In this document: piece after piece, positions 11,501-22,850 of the stretch
How positions within the stretch are numbered: position 1 is the first letter of the stretch
How the letters are laid out: every line of letters starts with the position of its first letter
Assembly: GCF_019320115.1 (NCBI RefSeq)
Contig: NC_089581.1
Location: 71,283,155 to 71,347,154 of the forward strand
DNA: 64,000 nt
Direction of reading: 5' to 3'
Source: Miscanthus floridulus
Lineage: Eukaryota > Streptophyta > Magnoliopsida > Poales > Poaceae
Program-made: the position numbers and the translations under genes
Notes under the pieces: model-generated
The model's input: the letters and a program-made list of their open reading frames with translations, nothing else
The model's database searches: none
Told to the model about the DNA's origin: nothing

Positions 11501-12946
11501 GACTGAGGTAGGGCACAACACGGTGGCCATGCGTGGCCATGGCAGGGGAGATGGTGCGCCAGCTAACGGAGACGGTGGGGCGGCGCATGAGGGCATTGGT
11601 GGCTCCGGCGCGCTCGCTATGACCGGCGAGGGACAACGGAGAGACGCGCGAGGTCCGTGCGGAACACATGGCGACAGCGCGTGGCTAGGGACATCATGGC
11701 GGGCAGAGCGCGGTGGGGAAGCCATCATCGGTGGACCTCCGAGCAGGGCAGGTCGTTGAGGCAGAGCCCCACGGTGGCATTGGTAGCAGGGGTAGCCCAG
11801 CGCGGATGATGGCAGGGCATTGCGGCTCGGGCGCACGAAGGAGCAGTAGGTCCAGCGTGGGGCTAAAGGCAAGAACACACTCATGAGGGGAAAGGAAAGA
11901 GGAGATGGGTGGGCGGCACGGCATGGTGGCCCAGCATAGGAGGAAAGTAGAGAGAGAGCGAGGAGGACGAGCGGGGGCTAGGGCTATGACTCCAGTGTAG
12001 GACTGCGGGAGCTTCGTGTGCGCTCATGAGGGGGAAAGTGGAGAGATGATGGGCGGGCGGCGGTGCCTCGAAGCTCAAGGAGAGCTTGACTGGAAGAGGG
12101 AAAAGGGGAGCAGAGACACGTATAGGCAGACAAAGGCATTCATGGTGCTGCAAGGATGATGTGGTGAAGCTGGCAGTTGGATGATAGCGCTTAGCAGGGG
12201 CGACAACAACTGAGGCTTGCTCTTGCTATGATGGCGTGCTGCCGATAGGGTGTACCCACTGATTGCTGTTAGTACTATGAGCTACTAATGAAGCATGCAT
12301 ATTTGCTACTTGAATGCATATTTACGCTATGCGCTGGTGGCTTCGGTAGCTCGGCGAGTAGGTGGGATAAACGGCCGAGAGCGAGCGGGGCGAGGTAGTT
12401 GAGGTGAGCGGCAGAGATCGCTTGCCACAGATGCTAGTTCACAAACAAAGCGTAATGACACAGTTCAATGCGTTCTAGCGAAGTTCGATCAATTTCGCAT
12501 GAGCATCGTACTCTAACGTAACCCCGACCTGCACCGTGTCCTAGTATACACCTAACTACAATCGATCGTGCGAAAACATAGATGTAGTGCTTAACCATTT
12601 CGTTGGAAATCAAGAACCAAAATGTCATTGTCTACTATCATTTCACACTTTAAAGAATAATAACTTAGTTAGAACTGCTAACCTTTAGCGCTTTTGCCGT
12701 AATTTTTAATATGCCTAAACCGAATTAATTTCAACCACCACGCATTTCATTCACTACTCCATATGTCATACTAACTTGTAGAAACAAAACATCTAGGAAC
12801 TAATTAACCCGTTGTTCAATATAATTCGCCAAAATCGACACTTTTAAACATAAGTTAAATTTTAAAATCTAAGAAAATCATTTCGGTAAATCCTCTTAGG
12901 TCTAAATCTCGGTGCTAAGCAAGCTCATAACACTAGAGGTGTCACA
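8565..12946 (-). repeat. long LTR of a Ty3/Gypsy-type element, solo or truncated
   Basis: On the minus strand the segment begins TGTGACACCTCTAGTG at 12946, a typical Gypsy LTR start, and runs to 8565, where it reads GGCATTAGATTAGGCGGTT. I recognise this as the near-terminal sequence of such LTRs, cut off a few bases short by the Copia insertion. At about 4.4 kb it is long for an LTR, so an unrecognised insertion inside is possible. 10,780-12,150 is GC-rich and gives several overlapping frames on both strands, none protein-like. 8,600-9,120 and 12,440-12,940 are AT-rich. No internal Gypsy domain is present. Confidence 0.7.
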
Positions 12947-13117
12947 GATCTGTAGAAGGATCAAGTGCTCTCTACATGTTGATTCTTCGCTACTCTAGCA
13001 CGGTGAATTGCCCACAACCGCTCACAACATGAGTTGGGTCTCCCACAGTCACCACCAAAGATCACCAAGCTCCCAATCATCCCCAAGCCATCTAGGTGAT
13101 GTCGGTCACAAGAGTAA
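12947..13117 (-). repeat. left remnant of an older copy of the same Copia LTR
   Basis: This stretch aligns by eye with about 15494-15668 of the solo LTR (AAGGATCAAGTGCTCTCTA, CACAACCGCTCACAAC and the block around CAAGCCATCTAGGTGATG). It is more diverged than the two younger copies are from each other. It is cut on the left by the Gypsy LTR and on the right by the LINE. Its continuation is at 31055. Confidence 0.82.
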
Positions 13118-13259
13118 ACCTCCATGGTAGGCTGTACACCTAGAGCAATGAACGTCGTCGCCCAACCATGGAGCGCATTTACCGCGCATTCGCCACCATT
13201 TAGTGGCTGTAGGAGTTCCCCAACCATCACCTTACATCGCTTTAAATTTCCACAGACTA

Positions 13260-13972
13260 CTCTGATCATGCACCTTTGCTGTTACAGTTGTGCTCCGAGC
13301 CATGGGCCAAGCCGAGGTTCTAGTTTGAGGCTTTCTAGGTGCCCTAGATGGTTTCGAGGAGGTCGTCAGGCATGCGTGGCAGTGCCCACTATCGAACATA
13401 GACGCATGCAAGGTGCTCGATTTCAAGTTCAGACACACTACCAAGGCGCTTAAAAGTTGGAGCATGCGCAACGTTGGCAGTGTTCAGCTTTAGTTGTTCA
13501 TGGCTAGAGAATTAAGTGCCCAGTTCAATGTCGCCCAAGAGTACCAGGAACTGTCGAAGGACGAGAGGTAGCTGCGTAGTGACCTTAAGCATCAAAGCCT
13601 AGGTCTTGCATCGCTGGCATGAACAATCATGAGGCACCGATCCAAGATCAGGTTCCTTGAGGAGGGTGATGCGAACATGAAGTTCTTCCATCTACAAGCA
13701 TGCCACAGAAATCGCAAGAACTACATCCCCTCTATCCACCATGAAGGCCAGTGGTTCTCGGCTAAGGAGGCCAAGGAAGACCTGATCTACAACTACTACA
13801 ATAGCATACTAGGCACGCCCTTTGCCCATCTACACTCCCTCCACCTAACCGACCTCCTGTCATAGTTGGATCTGAATGGCTTCACCGCATGCTTTTCGAA
13901 AGAAGAGATTTGGGCAACAATCAAGGAACTACCACCTGATCGTGCTCTGGGTCCGAATGGGTTCACCGGCCT
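13260..13972 (+). pseudogene. LINE ORF2 part 1: endonuclease end and RT N-terminal linker
   Basis: Broken frame with DHAPLLL (last endonuclease motif). Then 13629-13863 encodes IRFLEEGDANMKFFHLQA and GQWFSAKEAKEDLIYNYY, the conserved L1 linker before RT. It ends with PPDRALGPNGFTGL, the RT block 0/1 motif, exactly where the Copia element enters at 13973. Several premature stops are present. Confidence 0.88.
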
Positions 13973-14431
13973 TGTTGGCCCTCTATATCACCGACATGGG
14001 TGAGCCGACCACTCACCAGTGTTGCAAACCATAGACTATCGTTGGTGACCACACACTATGGGTAGAGGTAGAAGAAGGGAGGGAGAACAGAGCGCACACA
14101 CACAGCACAAGCACCAGCGTTTAGTCCGAAGCTCTGCAGAGGAGATGGCAAAACTAAACTTGCTCTCTTTATAGAGTTGTAGTGGGAAGCTATATATACA
14201 ACTCTACCCATCTAATCCTAGTACACAGACATATCAAGCTACCATGCTGCTATAGTGACTACATGTGATAGCAGGGCTGACTTTGGAGCCTACCCCTGCC
14301 GTGGCTATAGTGCAGCAGGGGAGCCATTTGGCGTCTGCCCCTACAGCGGCTACAGTGTAGCAGCAGGGAGCCCTTTTCAACGTCTGCCCCCTATCACAAG
14401 TTCACACACGAGAGCAGCAGATTACTTAACA
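13973..14431 (-). repeat. 3' LTR of the LINE-nested Copia
   Basis: 459 bp, clearly matching 20980-21434 (shared blocks include the ATGGGTAGAGGTAGAAGAAG and TATATATACAACTCTA stretches). Several substitutions separate the two LTRs, so the insertion is not very recent. Confidence 0.93.
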
Positions 14432-14434
14432 ATT

Positions 14435-15165
14435 CTTTCCCTAATCCTGCAGCTAACCCTAGAACCCCCTCCATATCGATCATCTTCTTCAGCTCCGTGA
14501 ACCAAATATGGCTGAGTGGCTTGGTGAGGACGTCCGCAAGTTGCACCAGTTTTGACAAACTTGATGACGATCTGCCCTCCATCGACACAGTCCCTGAGGA
14601 AGTGGAACTTGACATTGATGTGCTTGCTCTGGTCGTGTAGAACTGGATTCTTTGTGAGGGCGATGGCGGGCTGATTGTCCACCATCAGTGTTGGTGGGTG
14701 AGCTTCCACACCAGTCAGCTCGCCCAGCAGCCGGTGCAGCCACATAGCTTGGCACGCCGCTGTGGTTGTCGCCACATACTCTGCCTCGCACGTGGACAGC
14801 GCCACCACCTTCTGTTTCAGCGACAACCATGAGATTAGAGCCAACCTAAGGAAGACAAGCACGCCAGAGGTGCTCTGCCATCCGTCGATGTCCCTCGCCA
14901 TGTCTGTATCGCTGAACACAGTGAGCTATAGCCTACTTCTGCTGGTCTTGGGGAAAACGATCCGATGATCCACCATCCCCTTGACATAGCGCATCAGCTG
15001 CTTCACTGTAGCCCAGTGATCCTCTCGGGAATCCTCCATGAAGCGGCTGACGTAGCCCATGATGAACGCAATGTTCGGCTTTGTGTGGACTAGGTAGAGT
15101 AGACCGCCGATGATGCTTCGGTAGAGTGTTGTATCTACCTTCACCGCGATACTGGCCTTCGTCAG
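14435..15165 (-). pseudogene. Copia RT C-terminus and RNase H, copy 1
   Basis: 15160-14926 encodes the RT end (LYRSIIGGLLYLVHTKPNIAF, VKQLMRYVKG) and 14919-14435 the RNase H: GWQSTSGVLVFL, VALSTCEAEYVA, MVDNQPAIAL, HINVKFHFLRDCV. A frameshift near 14550 moves the end (LADVLTKPLSHIWF) into another frame. The solo LTR at 15166 separates this from the rest of RT. Confidence 0.88.
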
Positions 15166-17700
15166 TGAAAGGATCAAGATGCCCAAGAGGGGGTGAATTG
15201 GGCTAATTCTAAAATTCTTTGCAATAATTAAACCCTACGGTTAGCCCACTTCACCCCTTATGCCTAAAAAGTGTTCCTATTGTTCTACCGCACAAAAGTT
15301 TAGCAACCTATGTTCCAATCCTACTCTAGCATGGCAATTCTATGAATGTAAAGACAAGAATTGAATTGCTCAAAGTAAATGCTTAAAGTAAAGAGACAAG
15401 GAGGAACGTGGCGATGTTTTGCCGAGGTATCGGAGAGTCGCCACTCCCCACTAGTCCTCGTTGGAGCACCCGCACAAGGGTGTAGCTCCCCCTTGATCTG
15501 CGCAAGGATCAAGTGCTCTCTATGGGTTGATTCTTCGACACTCCGTCATGGTGAATCACCCACAACCGCTCACAACTTGAGTTGGGTCATCCACAAGCTT
15601 CGCCGGATGATCATCAATCTCCCAATCACCACCAAGCCGTCTAGGTGATGGCGATCACCAAGAGTAATAAGCACAAACTCTCACTTGACCATGACAAGCT
15701 TAATGAGAAGGGTGGATGCACACTTTGCTACTCTTGCTTTCACTAATGAGGCCTCTCTCTTGGATTCTCAAATCTCAATCACCTCACTAGGACCTTGCTC
15801 TCCTTGGCACTCTCAAGGGTGTTTCTCAGCTGTTGAAATGAGCAAAAGTAATCCCTCAAGTGAATATGGAAGTATTTATACACCCTCATTCAAAACGAAC
15901 TGTTATGTGACACTACAGGGTGACTAAATGCTCCAGTCAAGGTGACCGGACGCTCCAGTCAGTTCTCCCCGCCACCAAGTAGTTAAGTTGTGACCGAACA
16001 CTGACCAGCGTCCGGTCTACACTGATCGGACACGTCCGGTCATGAAAACTACCCTCTAGAACCTTACTGATATTGACCGGACTCTGGCATCCAGCGTCCG
16101 GTCACTTTGCTGCTCAGCGTCCGGTCAGTAGCTGGAACCTAACCAACGTCCGATCTGCACTGACCGGACATGTCCGATTAGGATTCTCCCTCTCTGCAAC
16201 CTTACTGGAGTTGACCGGACTCTGGCACCTAGCGTTCGGTCACTCTTCTCTCAGTGTCTAGTCATGTCCAGATGACTTCACCTTGATCAAATGAACTGAC
16301 CGGACTCTGCGCCAGCGTTCGGTCACACCGGAACCAGCGTCTAGTCAACATTTGACCCTCCATTCACTTCGAACTCGCAATCATATGTGAATGAAGTTTG
16401 CTCCAATTGATCTTAGGGCTACTTTGGAGCTACCTAGTGCTAGATTTGATAAGTCTACACCACACCTAACCCACTAGACTCACCTAGGTCAAGCTACCCG
16501 TCCATACCCCCCTTAATAGTATGGCCAAAGAAAAAACAAAGTCCTAAACTACTATAAGTGTCTCTTCAACACCAAATGACACTTAGAACTAGTCCATCCT
16601 TTGAAAATCAAAATGATTTCCATCATAAGGGCATGACAACCATGATTGCCCAATCAATTGCCATTACCATGACCTAACTTAATTGCATCTGCAAAACACA
16701 TGTTAGTCACAGTAATCTCATATTGTCATTAATCACCAAAACCCAACTAGGGGCCTAGATGCTTTCAGTCAGCTCTAGCTACTCCTCCATTGAAGTCATG
16801 CATGGCTTGCACTAAGCCATGTCACTCCACTCCAACAGCTTCGAGGCGTACGTACTCTGACCAAGCATGAGCGCCTCCTTCCCTTGTTTCACCTCGATGC
16901 TGAGATAGTAGGAGAGCGTGCCGAGATCGCTCATTCGAAAATGAGCCACCATCTCGCGCTTGAAAGCCGTCGATGTCCTCCGCACGCGTGCCGGTGATGA
17001 TCAAATTGTCCACATACACATTGGTGTAGCCACACAGCTTGGCACACCACTATGGCCACCGCCATGTACTCTACCTCGCATGTGGACAACGCCACCACCT
17101 TCTATTTCAGTGACAACCATGAGATGGAGCTGACCCGAGGAAGATGAGCACACCAGAGGTGCTCGATCGTCCATCGATGTACCCCACCATGTCTGCATCA
17201 TTGAACACAGTGAGATGCAGCCTACTTCCACCGGTCTTGGGGAAAATGATCCCATGATCCACCATCCCCTTGACGTAGCGCAGCAGCTGCTTCACTACAG
17301 CCAGTGATCCTCTCGGGCATCCTCCATGAAGTGGCCGACGTAGCCCACGGCGAACACAATGTCTGGCCTTGTGTGGACTAGGTAGCGCAGACCGCCGATG
17401 ATGCTCTGATAGAGTGTTGCATCTACCTTCGCCGTGATACTGGCCTTCATCAGCTTCAGTCGCTCCGTCAGAGTCACTCATGGCTTGCACTCAACCATGC
17501 CACTCCGCTCAAATAGCTTTGAGGCGTATGCGCTCTGACCAAGCGTGAGCGCCTCCTTCCCATTTTCACCTTGATGTTGAGGGAGTAGGAGAGCGCGCCA
17601 AGATCGCTCATTCGAAAACGAGCCACCATCTCACGCTTGATGCTATCGATGTCCTCCGCACGCGCGCCGGCGATGATCAAATCATCCACATACACGTTGA
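14748..17700 (-). repeat. tandem duplication of an RT/RNase H segment inside the Copia
   Basis: Unit 1 (14748-15165 plus 16773-17035, interrupted by the solo LTR) and unit 2 (17036-17700) are direct copies of about 0.67 kb, covering the start of RNase H, the RT thumb and the YVDD box. Each has its own VKQL(L/M)RYVKGMVDH and YVD(N/D)LII block. Because the solo LTR sits in only one unit, the duplication may predate it. A third, partly inverted piece lies at about 17737-17895. Confidence 0.82.
15166..16767 (-). repeat. solo LTR of the Sirevirus-like family (1,602 bp)
   Basis: Begins TGAAAGGATCAAGATGCCC and ends CTAGATGCTTTCA, as does the LTR at 7111-8564, and has no internal sequence. The TSD GTCAG is perfect (15161-15165 and 16768-16772). 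A whole element inserted here in the Copia RT region, then recombined between its LTRs. It carries a dense cluster of GACCGGACGC/GCGTCCGG motifs at about 15940-16350. Confidence 0.96.
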
Positions 17701-18640
17701 TGATGAGCTCCTCCTTCCCCCATCGTCGAGCTTGTTTTCGAATGAGCAATCTTGGCGCACTCTCCTACTACCTCAGCATCGAGGTGAAACAAGGGAAGGA
17801 GGCGCTCGCGCTTGAAGCTATCGATGTCCTTCGCATGCGCGCCGATGATGATAAAATCATCCACATATAGGCCAACAATGAGCTCCTCCTTCCCCCATCA
17901 TTGTGTGTAGAGCGTGTGCTTAGTTGCACACCATGTGAACCCAAGCTCGCCCAGCGTGGAGTCAAGCTTGGCATTCCACGCTCACGGGCCTATCGTAGCC
18001 CGTAGAGCGCCTTACGTAGTCGGAGCACCTTGTGCTCTGCTCCCTTGATGGCGAAACCCAGAGGTTGCCTGACAAAGACCATCTCCGCTAGCTCGCCATT
18101 GAGGAAGGCCAATTTTACGTCCAAATGATGGACACGCTAGTCCTTTGCTGCTGCCAAAGCTAGAAGTAGTCAAACAGACTCCATGCGCGCTACCAATGCA
18201 AAGACTTCTTCAAAGTCGATGCCCTCGCACTGGACAAAGCCTTAGGCGATGAGGCACGCCTTGTGCTTGACAATGGTGCCATGCTTATCCCAATTGACCT
18301 TGTACTCCCACTTTAGGCTGATTGGATGACATCCTAGAGGTGGATTGATGAGCTCCTAAGTCTCGTTGTCCTTGATCGCCTTCATCTCCTCTAGCATCGC
18401 CCATTGCCAATTTGCATCGTGCTCGGCCAGTGCGAACATGGGTGGTTCCTCTACACTAATGAGCAGGAGCTCTGGGTCATTGAGCAGCCGACCCGGTAGG
18501 CCTGAGAGCCCTATTCTACCGATGATGTCGTCTAGCCTGCGGAACCGCACCTCCTCACCGTCGTGGAAGGCATCCACGAACTCAGTGATGTCACTTGGAG
18601 GTGAGGCCAACTCGATTGGTATCGATGGAGTTCCCTATTC
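17036..18640 (-). pseudogene. Copia reverse transcriptase, duplicated and decayed
   Basis: Minus-strand frames show YVDDLIIAGARAEDIDSIK with FRMSDLGALSYSLNIKVK (17749-17560), a second YVD-type box near 17860, and upstream the RT N-terminal linker with WQWAMLEEMKAIKDNET (18610-18356). Stops and shifts are frequent. The order near 17700-17900 is scrambled: the segment around 17737-17810 is inverted relative to 16860-16940. Confidence 0.8.
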
Positions 18641-18860
18641 TGCCAGAGTGATCGGCACAGAACCTAGAGTGCTCGGCACCTCGGCTACAGTGCTCAGCAC
18701 TACTCCTGGACTACTCGTCACCACTCCTGGAGTGGTTGGCACCACTACAGGAGTGCTCAGCACTAGTCTTGAAGTGGTCAGCACCACTATAAGACTTCTC
18801 GGCTCTGCTACAGGAGCGTTTGGCACCCATCCTAGAGTGGTCGGCACCTTTAGGGCCTTG
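18640..18860 (-). repeat. 27-bp tandem repeat coding for a Pro/Thr/Val-rich linker
   Basis: Roughly eight degenerate 27-bp units; on the minus strand they encode repeats like VPTTPGVV and VLSTPVVV (period nine residues). It lies between integrase and RT of the LINE-nested Copia, a position where Copia polyproteins usually have a Pro/Ser-rich linker. Confidence 0.75.
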
Positions 18861-20023
18861 GTGGGTGCACGGTTGAGGATGAACACCACCGTGTTCACCG
18901 TCTCACCCTAGAACCTTGACGGCATGTCCTTGGCCTTCAGCGTGGATCAAGCCATGCCGACCACCCTCTAGTTCCATCGCTCTACCACACCATTCTAATG
19001 CGGTGAGTATGGCATGGTGTGGTGTCGCACCACACCCTGATCCGCGTAGTACGTAGCGAACTCCACCAAAGTGAATTCGTCGCCGCGATCATTCCTTAGC
19101 ACGTGCAGCTTCTTGCCGCTCTTCGCCTCCGTGCATGCCTTAAACTTCTTGATCGCCTCTGTCACCTCATCCTTGCTCATGAGGAGTTGCAGCCACATAT
19201 AGCGACTATAATCATCCACGAGCAGGAGAAAGTACCACCGACCACTATTTGTGGCTGGCGTGATTGGCCCACAGAGATCACCGTGGACGAGCTCGAGAGC
19301 ACCCACCATGCGATACTTGGCCGCCTTTGGGAACGGCAGCCTCTTCTACTTCCTGGCCAGGCAGCTATCACATAGCTCACCAGCATGCTTGATGTGGGGC
19401 AGCCCTCGGACCATCTTCTCCAACCGACCGAGCGCGTCGAAGCTAAGATGGCCAAAACAGGCATGCCACAGCCATGGCTCCTCGGTGTGTCATGCTGCCA
19501 GGCACACTGGCCGCTCCACCTTCAAGTCAAGCAGGTATAGCCAGTTTTGGGACCTGTTCACCTTGGCAAGAAGGCACTGCTCTCGGTCCCTGATCCTGAG
19601 GATGCCATCCTTAATCAGTACCTCGCTACCACGCTCATCCAGCTAGCCAATGTTGTTGATGCTTGAACATAGCTGTGGGATGTAGTACACATCCATCAGC
19701 GCGTGGTGCTCACCATTCTGGCACCTGAAGATGATGGTGTGGTGCCCTCGGATCGCCACCCTTGAGCCATCACCGAACTTCACTATGCCGGTCACGCCGC
19801 CATCGAGCTCGGAAAAGGCTTCCTTGGAGCCTGTCATGTGGTTGCTGGCGCCAGAGTCCATGTACCACCGCTGCTCCTGTCTGCCGCCCACACGTCTGAG
19901 GTGGATTTGGATGCACGGTTTGTCGATGTGGATAGCCTTCAGAGCCTTCCTAGGCCCTTTCACCGCCATCCCCTCTCCCTTCTCCTCGATCTCAACGTCG
20001 TGCAGTGCATAGAACGTAGCCAT
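18861..20023 (-). pseudogene. Copia protease and integrase (LINE-nested element)
   Basis: 20023-19643 holds the protease block WYMDSGASNHMTGS. 19640-19320 has the integrase zinc-binding region (WLWHACFGHLSFDAL ... CDSCLARK). 19309-18995 has the catalytic core: ELVHGDLCGPI, LLVDDYSRYMW, and RNDRGDEFTLVEF carrying the second Asp, followed after a stop by NGVVERWN with the Glu. Stops interrupt it at several points. Confidence 0.88.
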
Positions 20024-20931
20024 CAGGAGAGTGGCCTCATCATCATCATCAGCCTACGCCAGATGAGCCTCGGCCTTCTTCTCCTACTTGAGATTTGGGC
20101 ACTCCTTTGCCCATTGGCCTATCTTCCTACAGTGCCGGCAGGCGTTGGGGTCGACCTTCTTCTTCTTCTCTGAAGAAACCTTGTTGCGGCGCTTACCATC
20201 GCCACCACAGCTGGAGGAGGCTTCCCCAGACTTCTTCCTCTAGGTAGCCCACTCCTCCTCTGTCAGCAGCAGCTTACCGCTATCCGTCATTGCTGTCATC
20301 TGCTCTAGGCACTCGTCCACGCCCACGGCCGACCAGTCATATCCTCAATGGTGATGGTGGACAAGTCCAGCATCGTCTCTATAAAGAGAGCGATCTAGAA
20401 GTACTTCGCTGACATGGAGTGGAGGTACTTGGAGACCGCCTCTTCTTCGTCGATGGTGACATCATGGCTGCTCAGCTTGCTGAGGAGCAACTGCAAGCGG
20501 AGGGAGAAGTCCTCCACCGATTCACCATCCTTAAACTTGAGGTTGGCGTACTCCTGCTTCAACAGCTAGGTAGTCGCCTTCTTTGCGTGGTCGAAACCAA
20601 CATGCATTGCCACAATGGCTTCCCACGTCTCCTTAGCAGAGCTCTTCGCCCCCAACGACTCACTGTACTCTATCAGCACAGTAGCAAGGATAGCCTCAAA
20701 CGCTGACATGTCATCTTCTTTGTTGTCGGTGCCCTTATCAATAGCATTACAGAGCCATCAAGCTCTGAGCTCGACCTCCATGGTCACCGCTCACTCACCG
20801 TAGTTGGTGCGAGTCAGCATCGGCCAACTGGTGCCACTGACCTCCTGCACCATGCGCACAATGACCTCCTATCATGGTTGGATAGCCACAGCAGCACCAC
20901 TGCTGTCGCCCATCTCCAAACCGTCCGTCAT
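20024..20931 (-). pseudogene. Copia gag (LINE-nested element)
   Basis: The likely start is the ATG at 20931. The frame encodes LTRTNYGE, NAIDKGTDNKEDD, ESLGAKSSAKETWEAI and ANLKFKDGESVEDFSLRL, the UBN2-type capsid core. Stops occur at positions where Trp is expected (TGG to TGA/TAG). The C-terminal end with the zinc knuckle (about 20160-20040) is out of frame. Confidence 0.85.
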
Positions 20932-20965
20932 CACTAGCAGTTATTCCGACGACAACGCTTGTATG

Positions 20966-20977
20966 GCTCTGATACCA
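20966..20977 (-). promoter_or_regulatory. primer-binding site of the LINE-nested Copia
   Basis: Minus strand TGGTATCAGAGC beside the 5' LTR, the initiator-Met tRNA type site. Confidence 0.9.
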
Positions 20978-20979
20978 CT

Positions 20980-21434
20980 TATTGGCCCTCTAGATCATCG
21001 GCACGGGTGAGTCGACCACTCACCAGCATTGCCGACTATAGACTATCGTTGGCGACCACACACTATGGGTAGAGGTAGAAGAAGGGAGGGAGAACAGAGC
21101 ACACACACAGCACAAACACCAGCGTTTAGTCCGAAACTCTGCAGAGGAGATGGCAAAACTGAACTCGCTTTCTTTACTGAGTTGTAGTGGGAAGCTATAT
21201 ATACAACTCTATCTATCTAATCCTAGTACACAGATATGTCAGGCTACCATGCTGCTACAATGACTAGATATAACAGCAAGGCTGACTTTGGCGCCTGCCC
21301 TTGCTGTGGCTACGGTGCGGCAGGGGAGCCATTCAGCGCCTGCCCCTGCAGCGGCTACAGTGCAGCAGCTGGGAGCCCTTTTCGACACCTGCCCCTGCCG
21401 CGTGTTCACACAGGGGAGCAGCAGATTACTGAAC
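20980..21434 (-). repeat. 5' LTR of the LINE-nested Copia
   Basis: 455 bp, partner of 13973-14431. The outer dinucleotide on the inner side is TA rather than TG, a single transition. It abuts the TSD GGCCT, after which the LINE reading frame resumes. Confidence 0.93.
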
Positions 21435-22383
21435 AGGCCTGTTCTATAGAGTTGCATGGGACATCATCAAGCCTGATGTTGTCAACGTGTTCAACGCGTT
21501 GTGGTCGCTGGACGCCAGGAGCTTTCATCTCCTAAATACGCACTGATGATCTTGCTACCCAAAAATCAGTCCCCAACGTGGATGAAGGACTACAGACCCA
21601 TAAGCCTAATACATGGCTTCAGCAAGATTTTTGCCAAGAGCCTGGCTAGATGCCTGGCACTAAAACTAAAACTAATCATTGCGCCAAACTAGAGCGCATT
21701 CATCAAGGATAGTTCAATCCATGACAACTTCAGGGCAGTGCAATTGGCCTTCCGGTGGCTGCACTGTAGAAGGTTCACCACAGTCCTTCTCAAGGTCGAC
21801 ATTGTGAAGGCCTTCGATTCCATCACCTGGTCGTTCCTGTTGGAGGTGCTGCAACACATCGGCTTCCCCCGGTGCTGGACGAACTGGATTTTGATTCTAC
21901 TATCCACCGCAAGCACCAAAGTGCTACTGAACATAAGGGCCGGGAGACGGATCATTCACATCCAGGGCTAAGGCAAGGCGATCCCATCTCGCCAATGCTC
22001 TTTGTCATTGTCATGGAGGCACTCAACTCTCTAATCAGGGAAGCCGACCGTCGTGCGGCTCTTACGCCGCTGCCTGGCCATGCAATCACGCATCGTGCAT
22101 CGCTATATGCCGATGACCTAGTGGTTCTCATCGCCCCATGCGAGGATGATCACAGCTGCTTGCACCAAATCCTATAGTTGTTCGTGGGGGCATCTGGCCT
22201 CGTCACCAATGTTGAGAAATGTGTGGCCATGCTGATTAGGTGTTCTGATGAGATGATGGCGGCCATGCAATAGGTGTTCCCATGCATCCTATCACCTTTC
22301 CCATGCAAGTATCTTGGGATTCCCTATCGCTCAAGAGGCTCAAGCGAGTCGACGAGCAGTCACTGGTTGACGTCATTGCATCA
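21435..22383 (+). pseudogene. LINE ORF2 part 2: reverse transcriptase core
   Basis: Resumes the frame cut at 13972. It shows ILLPKNQ, DYRPISLIHGFSKIFAK, a fingers block with HDNFRAVQLAF, KVDIVKAFDSITW (first catalytic Asp), LRQGDPISPMLFV and YADDLVVLIAP (catalytic Asp pair). At least three in-frame TAG codons stand where Gln fits. It ends at the MITE insertion. Confidence 0.93.
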
Positions 22384-22847
22384 GGGCATGTTTGGAACGT
22401 AGTTTTTTCATAGGAATTTTGGAGGATTTCATTCCTCTAGAAAGAATGTCGGTGACTGCGTTTGGAACATAGGATTCATAGTTTCCTTTCCTCTGGAATA
22501 CTGTAGCAGCAACGAGATTTCACAGGAAAATAAACATCCGCTCCCACCTCTGGTTTTTGTTTCCTGCGCGGAAGCCCGAGGCAGCCATGCCATTCAACTC
22601 ATCTGAGTGGAGTAGATTAGTTATTTGTAGCCTGTACAGTAGGAAACGTGGAGGTTAGATATCGTAATTAGTACCCATATTTGCCTAACATGTTACAATT
22701 CCTATGTTATAAATTCCTGTGTTCCAAACAGCCTAAATTTTTTGTTCCTGTGTTTTGAAATCCCGTAGTTTTTTACTTTTCATCATACCTTATTCCTGCA
22801 TTTTTTCCTATTCATGCGTTTTGGATTCCTTCGTTCCAAACAGGCCC
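22384..22847. mobile_element. 464-bp MITE inserted in the LINE
   Basis: Ends GGGCATGTTTGGAACG and (complement of the right end) GGGCCTGTTTGGAACG, 15 of 16 matching. The 3-bp TSD TCA is at 22381-22383 and 22848-22850; removing one copy with the element restores the LINE frame (VIAS then RIPTWKSG). A 3-bp TSD suggests a PIF/Harbinger (Tourist) type, though TCA differs from the usual TWA. No coding capacity. Confidence 0.88.
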
Positions 22848-22850
22848 TCA

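Larger units (their letters stand above)
13973..21434 (-). mobile_element. Ty1/Copia retrotransposon inserted in the LINE
   Basis: LTRs of 459 bp (13973-14431) and 455 bp (20980-21434) start TGTTGGCCCTCT or TATTGGCCCTCT and end AACA. The 5-bp TSD GGCCT is perfect (13968-13972 and 21435-21439). The polyprotein runs on the minus strand from gag near 20931 to RNase H near 14435 and is full of stops and frameshifts. After subtracting the nested solo LTR the element is about 5.9 kb. An internal tandem duplication has doubled part of RT and RNase H. Confidence 0.95.

Noticed and set aside
10771..12153. several GC-rich ORFs of 60-170 aa on both strands
   Set aside because: Mutually overlapping, low-complexity and unrelated to any family; they lie in the GC-rich core of a Gypsy LTR.
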